NCBI RefSeq assembly: GCF_010587385.1
Contig: NZ_CP047476.1
Coordinates: 186,001 to 250,000, forward strand
Reading direction: 5' to 3'
DNA from: Vibrio astriarenae
GTDB taxonomy: Bacteria > Pseudomonadota > Gammaproteobacteria > Enterobacterales > Vibrionaceae
Length of the DNA stretch: 64,000 bases
Position 1 is the first letter of the stretch, and every line of letters starts with the position of its first letter. The position numbers and the translations under genes were made by a program. The notes under the pieces were generated by a model. The model worked only from the letters and a program-made list of their open reading frames with translations, searched no databases and was not told where the DNA came from. This document shows positions 17,627 through 26,147 of the stretch, in pieces.

Positions 17627-18412
17627 TTATTTAAAGGCTTTTCTTGAATAATCATCAACAAACATCACAAATGTATTGGGCGTATCATCACGATATATCC
17701 CGGTTTTGAAATAGGGGCCAACGCAATCGAGGTAGCTTGTCGGTCCGCTAAAATTAACGACGACCTCATCATCAATACTCACCCGAAGGAAGCCGCTATC
17801 TTGTGGTGTCCAAACCACATTCACTTCAAATTGATACCAGTGATTTGTTTTTATCGGCTCGCTCAAATAGTGTTGCTGTCTCACCATACCCTCTTTGTTG
17901 TGCAGGTTAACGGCAAGATCGCTAGTTTGACCTCTGATCAGGAAGCGGTTGTCTCTAAGTTCGATACCCAAGTTTGGGCTACGGCTAATTTCACCCAGAT
18001 GACGATCGGGCGTTGCATGCCATTGAGCGATCAAGGCCCTGACATTATCGAATTGCCAGTCATCTGAAATTAAGATTCTGAAACGGTATTGCATTTCAGC
18101 ATTGAAGGGTGCTCTGTAGGTTTCATAAATCTCGGCTCGATATGCTTCACCTGTTCGAGTTTGAAAAACATCACCGGGTTGCAACTCTACACGCAATGCT
18201 TGATTTGAGCCTTCGATTGGGTCATCGACGATTTGAGCTGAGTGGGGGTAGTTAAAGTGGGCTCCCCAACCGTTAAGGGAACTAAAGTCACTCTCAAAAT
18301 GTTGGCTTTGTTCCGACCTCGTATCTAAGACCGGACATTCTAAATCAATCTCTGCGTGTGCTTTGAAAGAAGAAAGTAATAGGATGAATATGAAAGCGAT
18401 AGTTTGAATCAT
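17627..18412 (-). CDS. Secreted heparin-lyase-I-like polysaccharide lyase
   Basis: 261 residues with a signal peptide ending near AHA (about residue 20). The rest matches the jelly-roll polysaccharide lyase (heparin lyase I-like) family: YRAEIYE strand with the Arg/Glu pair, WHATPD-type turn, LGIELRDN strand, NHWYQFEVNVVW and a C-terminal YFKTGIYRD block that is the family's most conserved segment. The substrate could be a uronic-acid polysaccharide such as alginate or glucuronan. It is downstream of the DUF4336 gene on the same strand with a 115-base gap. Confidence 0.8.
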   Translation of the reverse strand: MIQTIAFIFILLLSSFKAHAEIDLECPVLDTRSEQSQHFESDFSSLNGWGAHFNYPHSAQIVDDPIEGSNQALRVELQPGDVFQTRTGEAYRAEIYETYRAPFNAEMQYRFRILISDDWQFDNVRALIAQWHATPDRHLGEISRSPNLGIELRDNRFLIRGQTSDLAVNLHNKEGMVRQQHYLSEPIKTNHWYQFEVNVVWTPQDSGFLRVSIDDEVVVNFSGPTSYLDCVGPYFKTGIYRDDTPNTFVMFVDDYSRKAFK

Positions 18413-18527
18413 GAATACCAGCTAGGATATCGAACATGCGGTTCAGCGTAGGCAAAGACGATATCATAGGTTGGTAATCGAAGTGGGGCATATTCGGAAC
18501 CACAATGGAGTTTTGCTACGTGAATCG

Positions 18528-19214
18528 CTATTTTAACCATTTAAACGCCCGCTCCAAAAATGCACTCACATTATCTCGAACGATCACACCATGGGCCATG
18601 ACTAGAATTTTCGTATCCCACTCCAACAAGCGCTCTAAATGCTGACGAGCGTCAGTTTTGCCAAACATAAAACTCAAACGCCAATCAAGCGGCATTTTCC
18701 CATTGGGAGCTAATATTCCAACACATTTGGCAACGAGCTTTTGCCAGTAAGTAAAGTCCTGGCCGGAAAAGTTCTCAATCAAGTCAGTGACAATGAGCAC
18801 CTTGGACTCTTTATGGTAAAACACACACTCTTCCATCAGAGGTGAACCGGAGAAGAGCTCTTGATCAATATCGTCACTCCAAGGCCAGTTTTGCGACTGG
18901 TTTAATGTTTCGCTAAAGGTAAGGTCTTTACGCTTTTTAATGACTTCATCAGTCCCAAAGAGTTGAGCGTTGGGATAGGCACAAAGCCACTCAGGTAAGA
19001 ACAAATGATGCAAGTGATTGGGTGCGATGAGATAGGCAACCTCCCCGAGCTCGTCAACTTGGTGTTTGATTGATTCAGACAGTTGAATAGGGCTATGCAC
19101 CCAAAGCTTTCCAGATGACAGCTTCACAATGGTCATCCGAGTTGAAAAGGGGAGACCTAAAAATTGAACTGAGGTGCCGTCGAATATCCATATATTTTGA
19201 GCTAACATTTCCAT
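18528..19214 (-). CDS. DUF4336 (metallo-beta-lactamase-fold-like) protein
   Basis: 228 residues from the ATG at 19214; a GTG nine codons upstream (19241) and an ATG two codons downstream (19208) are alternatives. The DUF4336 pattern is clear: N-terminal IWIFDG, LPFSTRMTIVKLSSGKLWVHSPI, then LIAPNHLHHLF (the His-rich loop analogous to the metallo-beta-lactamase metal site), a WPWSDD region, and a C-terminal LVMAHG. Family members are cytosolic and of unknown reaction. No close operon partner is evident. Confidence 0.8.
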   Translation of the reverse strand: MEMLAQNIWIFDGTSVQFLGLPFSTRMTIVKLSSGKLWVHSPIQLSESIKHQVDELGEVAYLIAPNHLHHLFLPEWLCAYPNAQLFGTDEVIKKRKDLTFSETLNQSQNWPWSDDIDQELFSGSPLMEECVFYHKESKVLIVTDLIENFSGQDFTYWQKLVAKCVGILAPNGKMPLDWRLSFMFGKTDARQHLERLLEWDTKILVMAHGVIVRDNVSAFLERAFKWLK

Positions 19215-19718
19215 GTTGTTTTCCGTAGCAATATTGTCCACCTGAGTACGATAACATTACCTTATCACTTGTGTTTAACGGATAATTAGACTTGCTCGAC
19301 ATAAGTACTGGCTGAGAAGTGTGGGAAGTTCGGTGTTTACTTAGTAGCCAACTAAACCTTACCGTATTGCATTTCATCACCCACGATGGTTAGTATGGCC
19401 TGTCTCTTAAATTCAAAGAGCCAGCAGTCGACGGAAGACTGCTTTAATCCAAAGGATTGTCTATGTAGTTTGGACAACACAATGAACTTCAAAATCACAT
19501 CTGGCCCAATTATTGAGCCAACTGAAGGGTCGCCTCATGTATTGGCTGTACTTCAATCAAACGTCTCAACAACCCACTCTCAGTTAGCGCTGCTCCAGCG
19601 TCACACCTGCTATAAAGCCCACTATTCGTATTATTTTTGATTGTTAGCCATCGCGCTAGGCACGCGCACATCTAGACATTTCAGTCTGTTTACAACATCA
19701 AAATTTAAGTACGAAAAC
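19215..19718. other. Gene-poor 500-base divergent intergenic region
   Basis: It lies between DUF4336 and the aromatic amino acid permease. It holds an 84-codon open frame (19386-19640) with no ribosome site and no recognisable domain, judged non-coding. TGTTTACA at about 19688 is half of a TyrR-box-like sequence, but no matching partner half is clear. Nothing else was recognised. Confidence 0.4.
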
Positions 19719-20873
19719 ATGAACACAAAACTTCTAGGGAGCTCCCTAATTATCTCTGGCACGGCGCTTGGTGCTGGCATGCTCGCGATCCCAATGGTAT
19801 TGGCTCAATTTGGCCTACTGTACGGGACGTTATTAATGATTTTTATCTGCTTCGGAACTACCTACGCATCGCTATTATTGCTTGAAGCGACCATCAAAAC
19901 TGGCGGAGGCTTGGGTTTAAACACCGTTGCCCGAAAAACACTGGGACTTCCGGGGCAAGTAGCAACCAATGGTTTGCTTTACGCACTGCTCATCTGTTTG
20001 CTGATGGCCTACATCTTAGGCGCAGCTGATCTTATTAGTCAGTTTACTCAAAACTTGGGCTTCGAATTTAGTCCAACTCAGAGCCAAGTTCTCTTTACTC
20101 TCATTTCTGGCTTAATCATCACCTGCGGCACGGGGGTTATTGATAAGCTGAATCGCTCACTCTTTTTCGTCATGATTGCTAGCCTAGTCATGACCCTCAG
20201 CTTCTTAGTACCAGACATGGATTTAAGCCGCGATGGGAGTGTGCTCGATCCTGATCATATCGGTTTGATTAAAACCAGTGCAGTACTCTTCACCAGCTTT
20301 GGTTCAGCAGTCGTGATTCCATCATTAGTCGAATATAACGCAGGCGCGACCAATAAGCAGTTGCGTAATATGGTGATTATGGGCTCACTGATTCCGTTGG
20401 TGTGTTACTTGGTTTGGCTATATGCAGTTGTCGGTAATCTCGATGCTCAGCATCTTGGGCAGATTGATGGTGTAGGCGGTCTTATCGCCGTGTTCTCTGA
20501 TAAATCAAGCTGGATTGCCTCTCTGCTTTCGACATTTACCGGGCTCGCATTGCTGACATCGTTCTTTGGCGTTGCGATGGCGCTGTTCAATCAAAACCGC
20601 GACATGTTCAATCAGAACAAAGCTGTTACTTATGCACTAACCTTTGTTCTGCCGTTAGCGGGCTCGCTGCTGGCTGCAGACAAGTTCCTCGCGGTGCTTG
20701 GCTATGCAGGGATCATTCTTGTGTTCTTGGCAGTATTCATTCCTTTGGCAATGGTACACAAACTGCGTAAAGAGAAAACAGAGTCTGAAAGTTATACCGC
20801 AGAGGGTGGTGTACCAATGATGGTTTTTTCTTTGATGTTTGGTGGCTTCCTCTTGGTGTCACAGCTCCTCTAA
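19719..20873 (+). CDS. Aromatic amino acid permease (TyrP/Mtr family)
   Basis: 384 residues with 11 predicted membrane helices. The N-terminal MNTKLLGSSLIISGTALGAGMLAIP closely follows the TyrP/Mtr/TnaB signature (GTxIGAGMLAxP), and later blocks (SFGSAVVIPSLVEYN; LTSFFGVAMALFNQ) are also family-typical. It would import tyrosine or tryptophan by proton symport. The frame extends upstream to 19641, but the ATG at 19719 matches known family starts exactly; no strong ribosome site is seen. It converges on the patatin gene over a hairpin. Confidence 0.9.
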   Translation: MNTKLLGSSLIISGTALGAGMLAIPMVLAQFGLLYGTLLMIFICFGTTYASLLLLEATIKTGGGLGLNTVARKTLGLPGQVATNGLLYALLICLLMAYILGAADLISQFTQNLGFEFSPTQSQVLFTLISGLIITCGTGVIDKLNRSLFFVMIASLVMTLSFLVPDMDLSRDGSVLDPDHIGLIKTSAVLFTSFGSAVVIPSLVEYNAGATNKQLRNMVIMGSLIPLVCYLVWLYAVVGNLDAQHLGQIDGVGGLIAVFSDKSSWIASLLSTFTGLALLTSFFGVAMALFNQNRDMFNQNKAVTYALTFVLPLAGSLLAADKFLAVLGYAGIILVFLAVFIPLAMVHKLRKEKTESESYTAEGGVPMMVFSLMFGGFLLVSQLL

Positions 20874-20896
20874 ATCGCTGAAACTCACAAATTATC

Positions 20897-20918
20897 CGCG
20901 CCAGCAAACTCTGGCGCG
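20897..20918. terminator. Hairpin terminator between convergent genes
   Basis: CGCGCCAG pairs perfectly with CTGGCGCG around a CAAACT loop between the permease and patatin stops. A/T-rich sequence lies on both sides, allowing use from both directions. Confidence 0.75.
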
Positions 20919-20939
20919 CTATTTGACTAAATGCGGCGA

Positions 20940-22280
20940 TTAATCCGTCAGACCCATCAAGCATTCCTTGATCTTTGCATTCAACCCAACTGCAACACCG
21001 TCCCAATCAAAAGTGTCGATATTTGCATCTTCGTCTATCTCCGAATGAAGATTCTGCAGTTTTTCGTAATCAGGCGGCGTATGACTCCAATGCTCAGGAT
21101 CTCGCCCTTGTACATAACCGTAGCAATACATGCTTCTCATATACTCTCGATTAAATGGTGCATCAGAAGCCGGGTCGGGTACATCATTGTGAATGAAAGA
21201 GAGATTAAATGAAGCTCCCGCCTCTTGGCTTTGCTGATAGATAAGCGCTAAATTGCTACGACTTTGAAACTTAATCATAGTGGCAATCGAGCGGACCATA
21301 ATAGCCATCAAGCTTGGATCGGTGGCTCGCCATGTTGCTGCTGAACGGCCATTGTTTATCAACCAAATATGATTGGTTCTTTCATCCAATTCCGTCAACC
21401 CAGCTTTAAATAGCAGTCGATCTTCAATGGCCGAATAAGAGCCAATGTCGACACCTTCAGGTACAAAGAATACTTGTGATATCACACCGCCATCGACATG
21501 CATTTCATCATAGATTTGGTCGCCATCATAAACGGGGATTTGAACGGGCTCGAAAACCCCCGGTATGGATGCAGAGGCGATAATGACGTTCTCGAACAGT
21601 TGCTCAGCTTCTTCGCTATCATGCATGGCTATCGCTCCCATGTTCCAGATAACAGGACGTTGGGAGTCAAGGTTAGTGGTCTTTACGAGAAAGGTGCGAC
21701 CACGCAAATACTCGTGCTTCACCTTGTCTAACAGCTCTCTGTTCACCTCATTACGCACACGTTCACTGAATAACTCGGTGTTCAAGATAGATGAGCTATT
21801 AAATAGCTGCCAGATGTAGCGAGTGTCATAGAGGTCTTCATCGGAAAGCTCGGTGTAGAGCTCTTTGATTTTGTAGTCATACTCTTCACCTAAGAACGCG
21901 TAAAGCCCCAAGATGGCGCCAGTACTGATCCCCGTGACTAATCGATACTCTGGACGTTCACCACTGTCACTCAACGCATTGAGGATTCCTGCACCATAAG
22001 CGCCATTGGCACCGCCACCGGAAATAGTTAGGTGATGTTGAGGTTTACGTTTACCGCCTTCATCGACAATCAATGAGAGGTCAAAAAAGTCGCGTCGGTT
22101 GGATTCATTGATGATGGCTTGCTCGATAGAGTAGGGCACATCACCCCAAATTCTAATTGCAGGATCAGTCAGAACACCTTGCGTTGCAACCATATTCGCT
22201 GGTGCAGCGTTGCGCTCAGGCGTTGAGCTACACGCCGTAATCATCAAAGCTAAACCGCATGTCATCAGTGTTCTTATCAT
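20940..22280 (-). CDS. Patatin-like phospholipase, lipoprotein
   Basis: 446 residues. A lipoprotein signal ends in ITAC (Cys17). The patatin domain is complete: oxyanion loop GGGANG at 88-93, nucleophile motif GISTG with Ser119, and catalytic Asp263 in VDGG. It should act as an envelope-anchored lipid acyl hydrolase using a Ser-Asp dyad. The acidic C-terminal region after residue 300 is family-typical. A GAGTTAA/TTAACTC inverted repeat (22302-22329) lies in the 5' leader. Monocistronic. Confidence 0.88.
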   Translation of the reverse strand: MIRTLMTCGLALMITACSSTPERNAAPANMVATQGVLTDPAIRIWGDVPYSIEQAIINESNRRDFFDLSLIVDEGGKRKPQHHLTISGGGANGAYGAGILNALSDSGERPEYRLVTGISTGAILGLYAFLGEEYDYKIKELYTELSDEDLYDTRYIWQLFNSSSILNTELFSERVRNEVNRELLDKVKHEYLRGRTFLVKTTNLDSQRPVIWNMGAIAMHDSEEAEQLFENVIIASASIPGVFEPVQIPVYDGDQIYDEMHVDGGVISQVFFVPEGVDIGSYSAIEDRLLFKAGLTELDERTNHIWLINNGRSAATWRATDPSLMAIMVRSIATMIKFQSRSNLALIYQQSQEAGASFNLSFIHNDVPDPASDAPFNREYMRSMYCYGYVQGRDPEHWSHTPPDYEKLQNLHSEIDEDANIDTFDWDGVAVGLNAKIKECLMGLTD

Positions 22281-22566
22281 CGGGCTGTTTTCCCAGTTGG
22301 AGAGTTAAATCTCGTTTTGGACTTAACTCGTTTTATTGTGTGATATCCAAACGCTATGTGCAGGAAAATACAGTAAAAATGTCCGCAGCAACATGAATAA
22401 CAGATATACCAAAAAGAATAATGAAGCCACGGAAAAGTCGCCACTTAGAGGTTTAAAAATGCTACTAAACCTCACGAAATGATCTTGAGCAATGCAAAAC
22501 TGATCGAATATCACCACTAGCGAGTAATGAAACCACAAACAAACACTTAAGAAGAGCAAGTGCCTC

Positions 22567-23211
22567 ATGACCATGAACATGAAAGTGACCAGTGATGATA
22601 TAAAAAACCTAGATGACCGCTATCGAGCCAATTTGGTGAACAGCTTATCGGGATTCAAAAGTGCCAACCTAGTGGGAACCGTTGATGCCAATGGCAGAAC
22701 CAACCTCGCAATCGTCAGTTCGGTTTTCCATCTTGGTGCAAACCCACCATTGCTCGGCATGATCTCACGGCCTCACACCGTTACACGCGATACTCTGGAG
22801 AACATTCTCACCACCGGCGAGTACACCATCAACCACGTCAACAGTGCTATCTGGAAACAAGCCCACCAAACATCAGCGCGTTATCCTAGTGATGTTTCTG
22901 AGTTCGAAGAAGTCGGGCTGACCCCAGAATGGCAAGAAGGGGTTCTTGCGCCGTTTGTTGCAGAAAGTCGCCTTAAATATTCTCTAAAGTTGGTCAGTAG
23001 CCAAACCATTGAGCTCAATGGGGTGATGCTGCTCATTGGAGAGATCACACAACTCTATTTAGAAAGAGAAGCTGTTTCAGAGGGAGGCTATATTGATATC
23101 GAATCCCTCGATACAGTTGCAGTCTCTGGTCTTGATAGTTACCACGTAATAAATGGTATTGGTCGGCTGACTTATGCCAAGCCCAATACCAAACCAGAGA
23201 TATTCGGTTAG
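22567..23211 (+). CDS. Flavin reductase family protein (FMN-binding)
   Basis: 214 residues of the flavin-reductase-like split-barrel family: NLVGTVDANGRTNLAIVSSVFHLGANPPLLG is the N-terminal FMN-binding region, followed by RPHTVTRDT and GEYTINHV. Such proteins use NAD(P)H to reduce FMN or bind it as a cofactor. Three closely spaced ATGs (22567, 22573, 22579) are possible starts; the first is taken. The stop overlaps the stop of the convergent LysR gene by 4 bases, so the two are packed tail to tail. Confidence 0.85.
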   Translation: MTMNMKVTSDDIKNLDDRYRANLVNSLSGFKSANLVGTVDANGRTNLAIVSSVFHLGANPPLLGMISRPHTVTRDTLENILTTGEYTINHVNSAIWKQAHQTSARYPSDVSEFEEVGLTPEWQEGVLAPFVAESRLKYSLKLVSSQTIELNGVMLLIGEITQLYLEREAVSEGGYIDIESLDTVAVSGLDSYHVINGIGRLTYAKPNTKPEIFG

Positions 23212-24134
23212 GTTATTGAGCTAGGCGATTGTCCCGATAGAATCTCCACAAACTCAGGTCGCTTGCTGCGCATAAACTCAAGAAAGAGCTGTGATTTGAG
23301 GGGAAGGTGGCGTTTATCAGGATAGACCAGCAACATGCTCCTATCTTGTGGAACCCATTCATCTAACACAGTCTTCATCTCACCTTTCGCAATCTCGTTT
23401 CTGAGCATAGAGTGGGGCAAGTAGCAAATTCCTGCGCCTTTCACTGATAGTGCTTTGGTTACATTAAAATCATCTGAGATCAGCTCTGAATTACTGCTAA
23501 TTTCTATCTCTTCACCTTGGTACGCGAATCGCCAAGGCAGGAAATAACCGTCTACATGGTTGTGAATACAAGGGCGTTGATAGAGCTCGAGTGGGTGATC
23601 TGGCTCCCCATACTTTGCGAGAAACGTGTTTGAAGCCGTTAAAACATATTTGACGTTAGAAAGTGTCAGCGCCATCAAGTTCGAGTCGTGCAGTGGACCT
23701 AAGCGAAAAGCAAAATCGATACTCTGTTTGGTCAAGTCTTGAAAGCGATTCGATGAGGCCAAGTTGATTTTAATGGTGGGGTAAAGAGCGCGAAACTCAG
23801 CAAGCATTGGAGCTAAGGTATCCTGGCTAAGCGCTTTCGGGGCAGTGATAGTTAAGGTGCCAACGGGCTGGTGGGCCATCTCCTCGGCTTCGTTGTAAAG
23901 CTCACTGACCGTATCGGCAATTAGCTGTGCTTTAGGTAAAACTTGAGAGCCAAGTTCTGTCAACGACAAAGAGCGGGTGGAGCGGTTTAACAACTTCCCC
24001 CCTAAGTCCTGCTCCAGTTGCTGGATTTTACGACTCACAGTCGTAGTCGGCACGTTCAAATAGCGCGCGGCCTCGGCAAAGCTTTTTAGCTCTACAACTT
24101 TCGCAAACAGCGGTAATGCGGATAACTCTTTCAT
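23208..24134 (-). CDS. LysR-family transcriptional regulator
   Basis: 308 residues. N-terminal winged HTH at about 5-65 (FAKVVELKSFAEAARYLNVPTT), linker helix, then a substrate-binding co-inducer domain with LASSNRFQDLTKQSIDFAFRLG. It resembles the CrgA/DsdC-type group often called 'LysR family, QseA/CrgA-like'. It is divergent from the NmrA-like NAD(P)H-binding gene, the classical LysR target arrangement, and two palindromes (24151-24164, 24201-24223) in the shared promoter region are its likely sites. Confidence 0.9.
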   Translation of the reverse strand: MKELSALPLFAKVVELKSFAEAARYLNVPTTTVSRKIQQLEQDLGGKLLNRSTRSLSLTELGSQVLPKAQLIADTVSELYNEAEEMAHQPVGTLTITAPKALSQDTLAPMLAEFRALYPTIKINLASSNRFQDLTKQSIDFAFRLGPLHDSNLMALTLSNVKYVLTASNTFLAKYGEPDHPLELYQRPCIHNHVDGYFLPWRFAYQGEEIEISSNSELISDDFNVTKALSVKGAGICYLPHSMLRNEIAKGEMKTVLDEWVPQDRSMLLVYPDKRHLPLKSQLFLEFMRSKRPEFVEILSGQSPSSIT

Positions 24135-24150
24135 AGCTCATTTTTGCTTG

Positions 24151-24164
24151 TCCCATATATGGGA
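24151..24164. promoter_or_regulatory. Perfect 14-base palindrome, candidate operator
   Basis: TCCCATATATGGGA, fully self-complementary, 17 bases upstream of the LysR start codon. Its position suits autoregulation of the regulator. Confidence 0.5.
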
Positions 24165-24200
24165 TAGTAAAGTTCATTTTAACCATCTAATCAACATATT

Positions 24201-24223
24201 TGGGTTTGACTATAGTAAACCCA
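24201..24223. promoter_or_regulatory. Inverted repeat TGGGTTT-N9-AAACCCA, candidate LysR site
   Basis: Perfect 7-base arms with 9 bases between, 62 bases upstream of the NmrA-like start. The half-site spacing fits a LysR-type recognition site, and the repeat lies over a TTGACT hexamer that could be a -35 element. Confidence 0.5.
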
Positions 24224-24284
24224 TACCAACGCAGCACAGTGTGCCGCAGGTCCACAAAACAGTATTGATTAGAAGGGGTTCAAC

Positions 24285-25145
24285 ATGGATATTCTCGTAT
24301 TAGGCGCAACAGGCAACACAGGCTCAGAAGTGGTTCGTCAACTCAAAGAAGCAAACGCGAGTTTTGGTATTATGGCGCGTAACGCATCTGCAGCTGAAAA
24401 ATTAGACCTTGAAGCCAATCAGGTAAGAGTAAGTAATTACGACAACGTAGAGACCATGACTGAAGCGCTTACCGGTATCAAGAAAATCTACGTTGCGATG
24501 CCAGTTCACCCAAGCAATAAACAGTGGATTGAGAACATTGTAGAAGCTTCAAAAGCGGCAGGGGTTGAGTTAATTGTGAAGCTATCCGGTATGGGGGCAA
24601 AAGCGGATGCAGGCTCTGAAATAATCCGCACACATGTAATCACTGACGATATGGTAAAAGCATCAGGCATTGCGTACACCATCGTGCAGCCAAACTCATT
24701 TTATCAAAACCTATACGGCAGCTTGCCAACGATCAATGCGATAGGACAGTTTTTCTTGCCATTAGCGCAAGCAAAACAGAGCGTTATCGATATTCGTGAC
24801 GTTGCCGCCGTTATCGTGACCGCGCTAACGCAATCAGGCCATGAAAATCAAACTTATCTAATCTCAGGTCCTGAAGCACTCACATTCGCAGAGCAAGCAG
24901 CGATCCTGAGTGAAACATCAGGCAAGAAAATAGAATATGTTGCAGTCTCTCAAGAAGCCGCAGAAAGCGGAATGAAAGAAGCAGGATTGGATGATTGGAG
25001 CGCTGAAAAACTCGCTGAAATTATGGCTTGGTTCGGTGAAGGACACTACACCGATGTGACTGATACTGTCGAAAAAGTAACAGGCAAAAAACCAAGAACT
25101 TTCCGTGCATTCGCAGAAGAGTTTGCTGCTGTGGTTGAAAAGTAA
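24285..25145 (+). CDS. NmrA-like NAD(P)H-binding oxidoreductase
   Basis: 286 residues with an N-terminal Rossmann motif GATGNTGSEVV (7-17) and an atypical short-chain dehydrogenase layout like NmrA and quinone oxidoreductase QorB: no YxxxK catalytic pair at the usual spot, VKLSGMGA in its place, then VQPNSFYQNL. It may reduce quinones or act as a redox sensor. Good ribosome site AAGGGG. A terminator follows, so it is a single-gene unit controlled by the divergent LysR. Confidence 0.88.
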   Translation: MDILVLGATGNTGSEVVRQLKEANASFGIMARNASAAEKLDLEANQVRVSNYDNVETMTEALTGIKKIYVAMPVHPSNKQWIENIVEASKAAGVELIVKLSGMGAKADAGSEIIRTHVITDDMVKASGIAYTIVQPNSFYQNLYGSLPTINAIGQFFLPLAQAKQSVIDIRDVAAVIVTALTQSGHENQTYLISGPEALTFAEQAAILSETSGKKIEYVAVSQEAAESGMKEAGLDDWSAEKLAEIMAWFGEGHYTDVTDTVEKVTGKKPRTFRAFAEEFAAVVEK

Positions 25146-25164
25146 ATTGCTATCGTTGATACAC

Positions 25165-25196
25165 AGCCTCCCAAGTGGAGGCTTTGTTGATTTTTG
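25165..25196 (+). terminator. Rho-independent terminator
   Basis: AGCCTCC pairs with GGAGGCT and is followed by TTGTTGATTTTTG. It ends the NmrA-like transcript. Confidence 0.8.
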
Positions 25197-25286
25197 TTCT
25201 CAAGTTGACTTAGAACCTATTGAAGGCACCCATAGGTTCAAGATATAAGAGTCACAATACATAACCAGTAACAAGAGAAATAATTG

Positions 25287-25916
25287 ATGGTCGATTTTAC
25301 AGTTGGCGAATGGATCTTTAAGCCTAAGCTGAGCGAGGTGACGTCAAACTCGGTATCCATCACCACAGAGCCAGAGACAGACTTTTGGCAGCGTTCCTAC
25401 TACGGTTTTCGAAACGATAATGCCCCGGCATTACAAATAGAATCCGATGAAAACTTCACCTTCACTACAAAGGTCAGTTTTGACTATCAAGCCCAGTTTG
25501 ACCAGTGTGGCGTGATACTCTATTTGGATAGTGAAAACTGGTTTAAGGCTTCCATCGAGTATGAGAACGATGAGTTTTCGAGGCTAGGGAGTGTCGTAAC
25601 TAATCTAGGTTACTCAGACTGGGCTACAACGGATATCCCACTACCAAAAGAAATTTGGTATCGACTGAGCCGCCGAGGCCCAGACTTCTTGATTGAATCT
25701 TCATTGGATGGTGTCACGTTCAAGCAAATGCGTATTTTTCATCTCCACAAACTGGGTGAAACCACCAAGGAGATGGGGCAGTGCAACCCTCCAATGGCGG
25801 CAACAAATACGGTACGTTTTGGTGTGTATGCGTGTAGCCCGCTGGATTCATCATTCACAGCGCAGTTTGCTGAGATGAGTTTACAGCCATGCCAGTGGTT
25901 GGCGCATGCGGTTTAA
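25287..25916 (+). CDS. DUF1349 family protein
   Basis: 209 residues, no signal peptide. The whole length is a concanavalin-like beta-sandwich of the DUF1349 type: WQRSYYGFRNDNAPAL, FDQCGVILYLDSENWFKASIEYEN, YRLSRRGPDFLIESSLDG, and a C-terminal VRFGVYACSPLDSSF. This is the YwqG/regulation-of-enolase-like group with no proven activity; carbohydrate binding is possible from the fold. ATG at 25287 with AAGAG upstream is preferred to the TTG just before it. Confidence 0.85.
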   Translation: MVDFTVGEWIFKPKLSEVTSNSVSITTEPETDFWQRSYYGFRNDNAPALQIESDENFTFTTKVSFDYQAQFDQCGVILYLDSENWFKASIEYENDEFSRLGSVVTNLGYSDWATTDIPLPKEIWYRLSRRGPDFLIESSLDGVTFKQMRIFHLHKLGETTKEMGQCNPPMAATNTVRFGVYACSPLDSSFTAQFAEMSLQPCQWLAHAV

Positions 25917-26147
25917 CTTTGTGGACCAATGTTGGTGCATTGCACTCTAGCTTTGCGCCAACTTGGTGCCAAATGATTGAAAAACAGCCAATAACACCGA
26001 AATACAAAGCTGACTTTGGTTGGCATAGTTTTCGCTACGTCACTAATGCTTTTTTTGGTTTTCGGTTGTACGACATGATGATTTCTACAAGGACTTTTTC
26101 CTATAAGTCAAAAACCTCTTCAATATTGATCAATTATGGAGTGGTTT

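Noticed and set aside
19386..19640. 84-codon plus-strand frame upstream of the aromatic amino acid permease
   Set aside because: No ribosome site, no domain and a composition like non-coding DNA; described as intergenic.
22323..22580. 85-codon hydrophobic frame on the minus strand between the patatin and flavin reductase genes
   Set aside because: It overlaps the 5' end of the flavin reductase gene, has no clear ribosome site and shows only random-looking hydrophobicity; no family was recognised.
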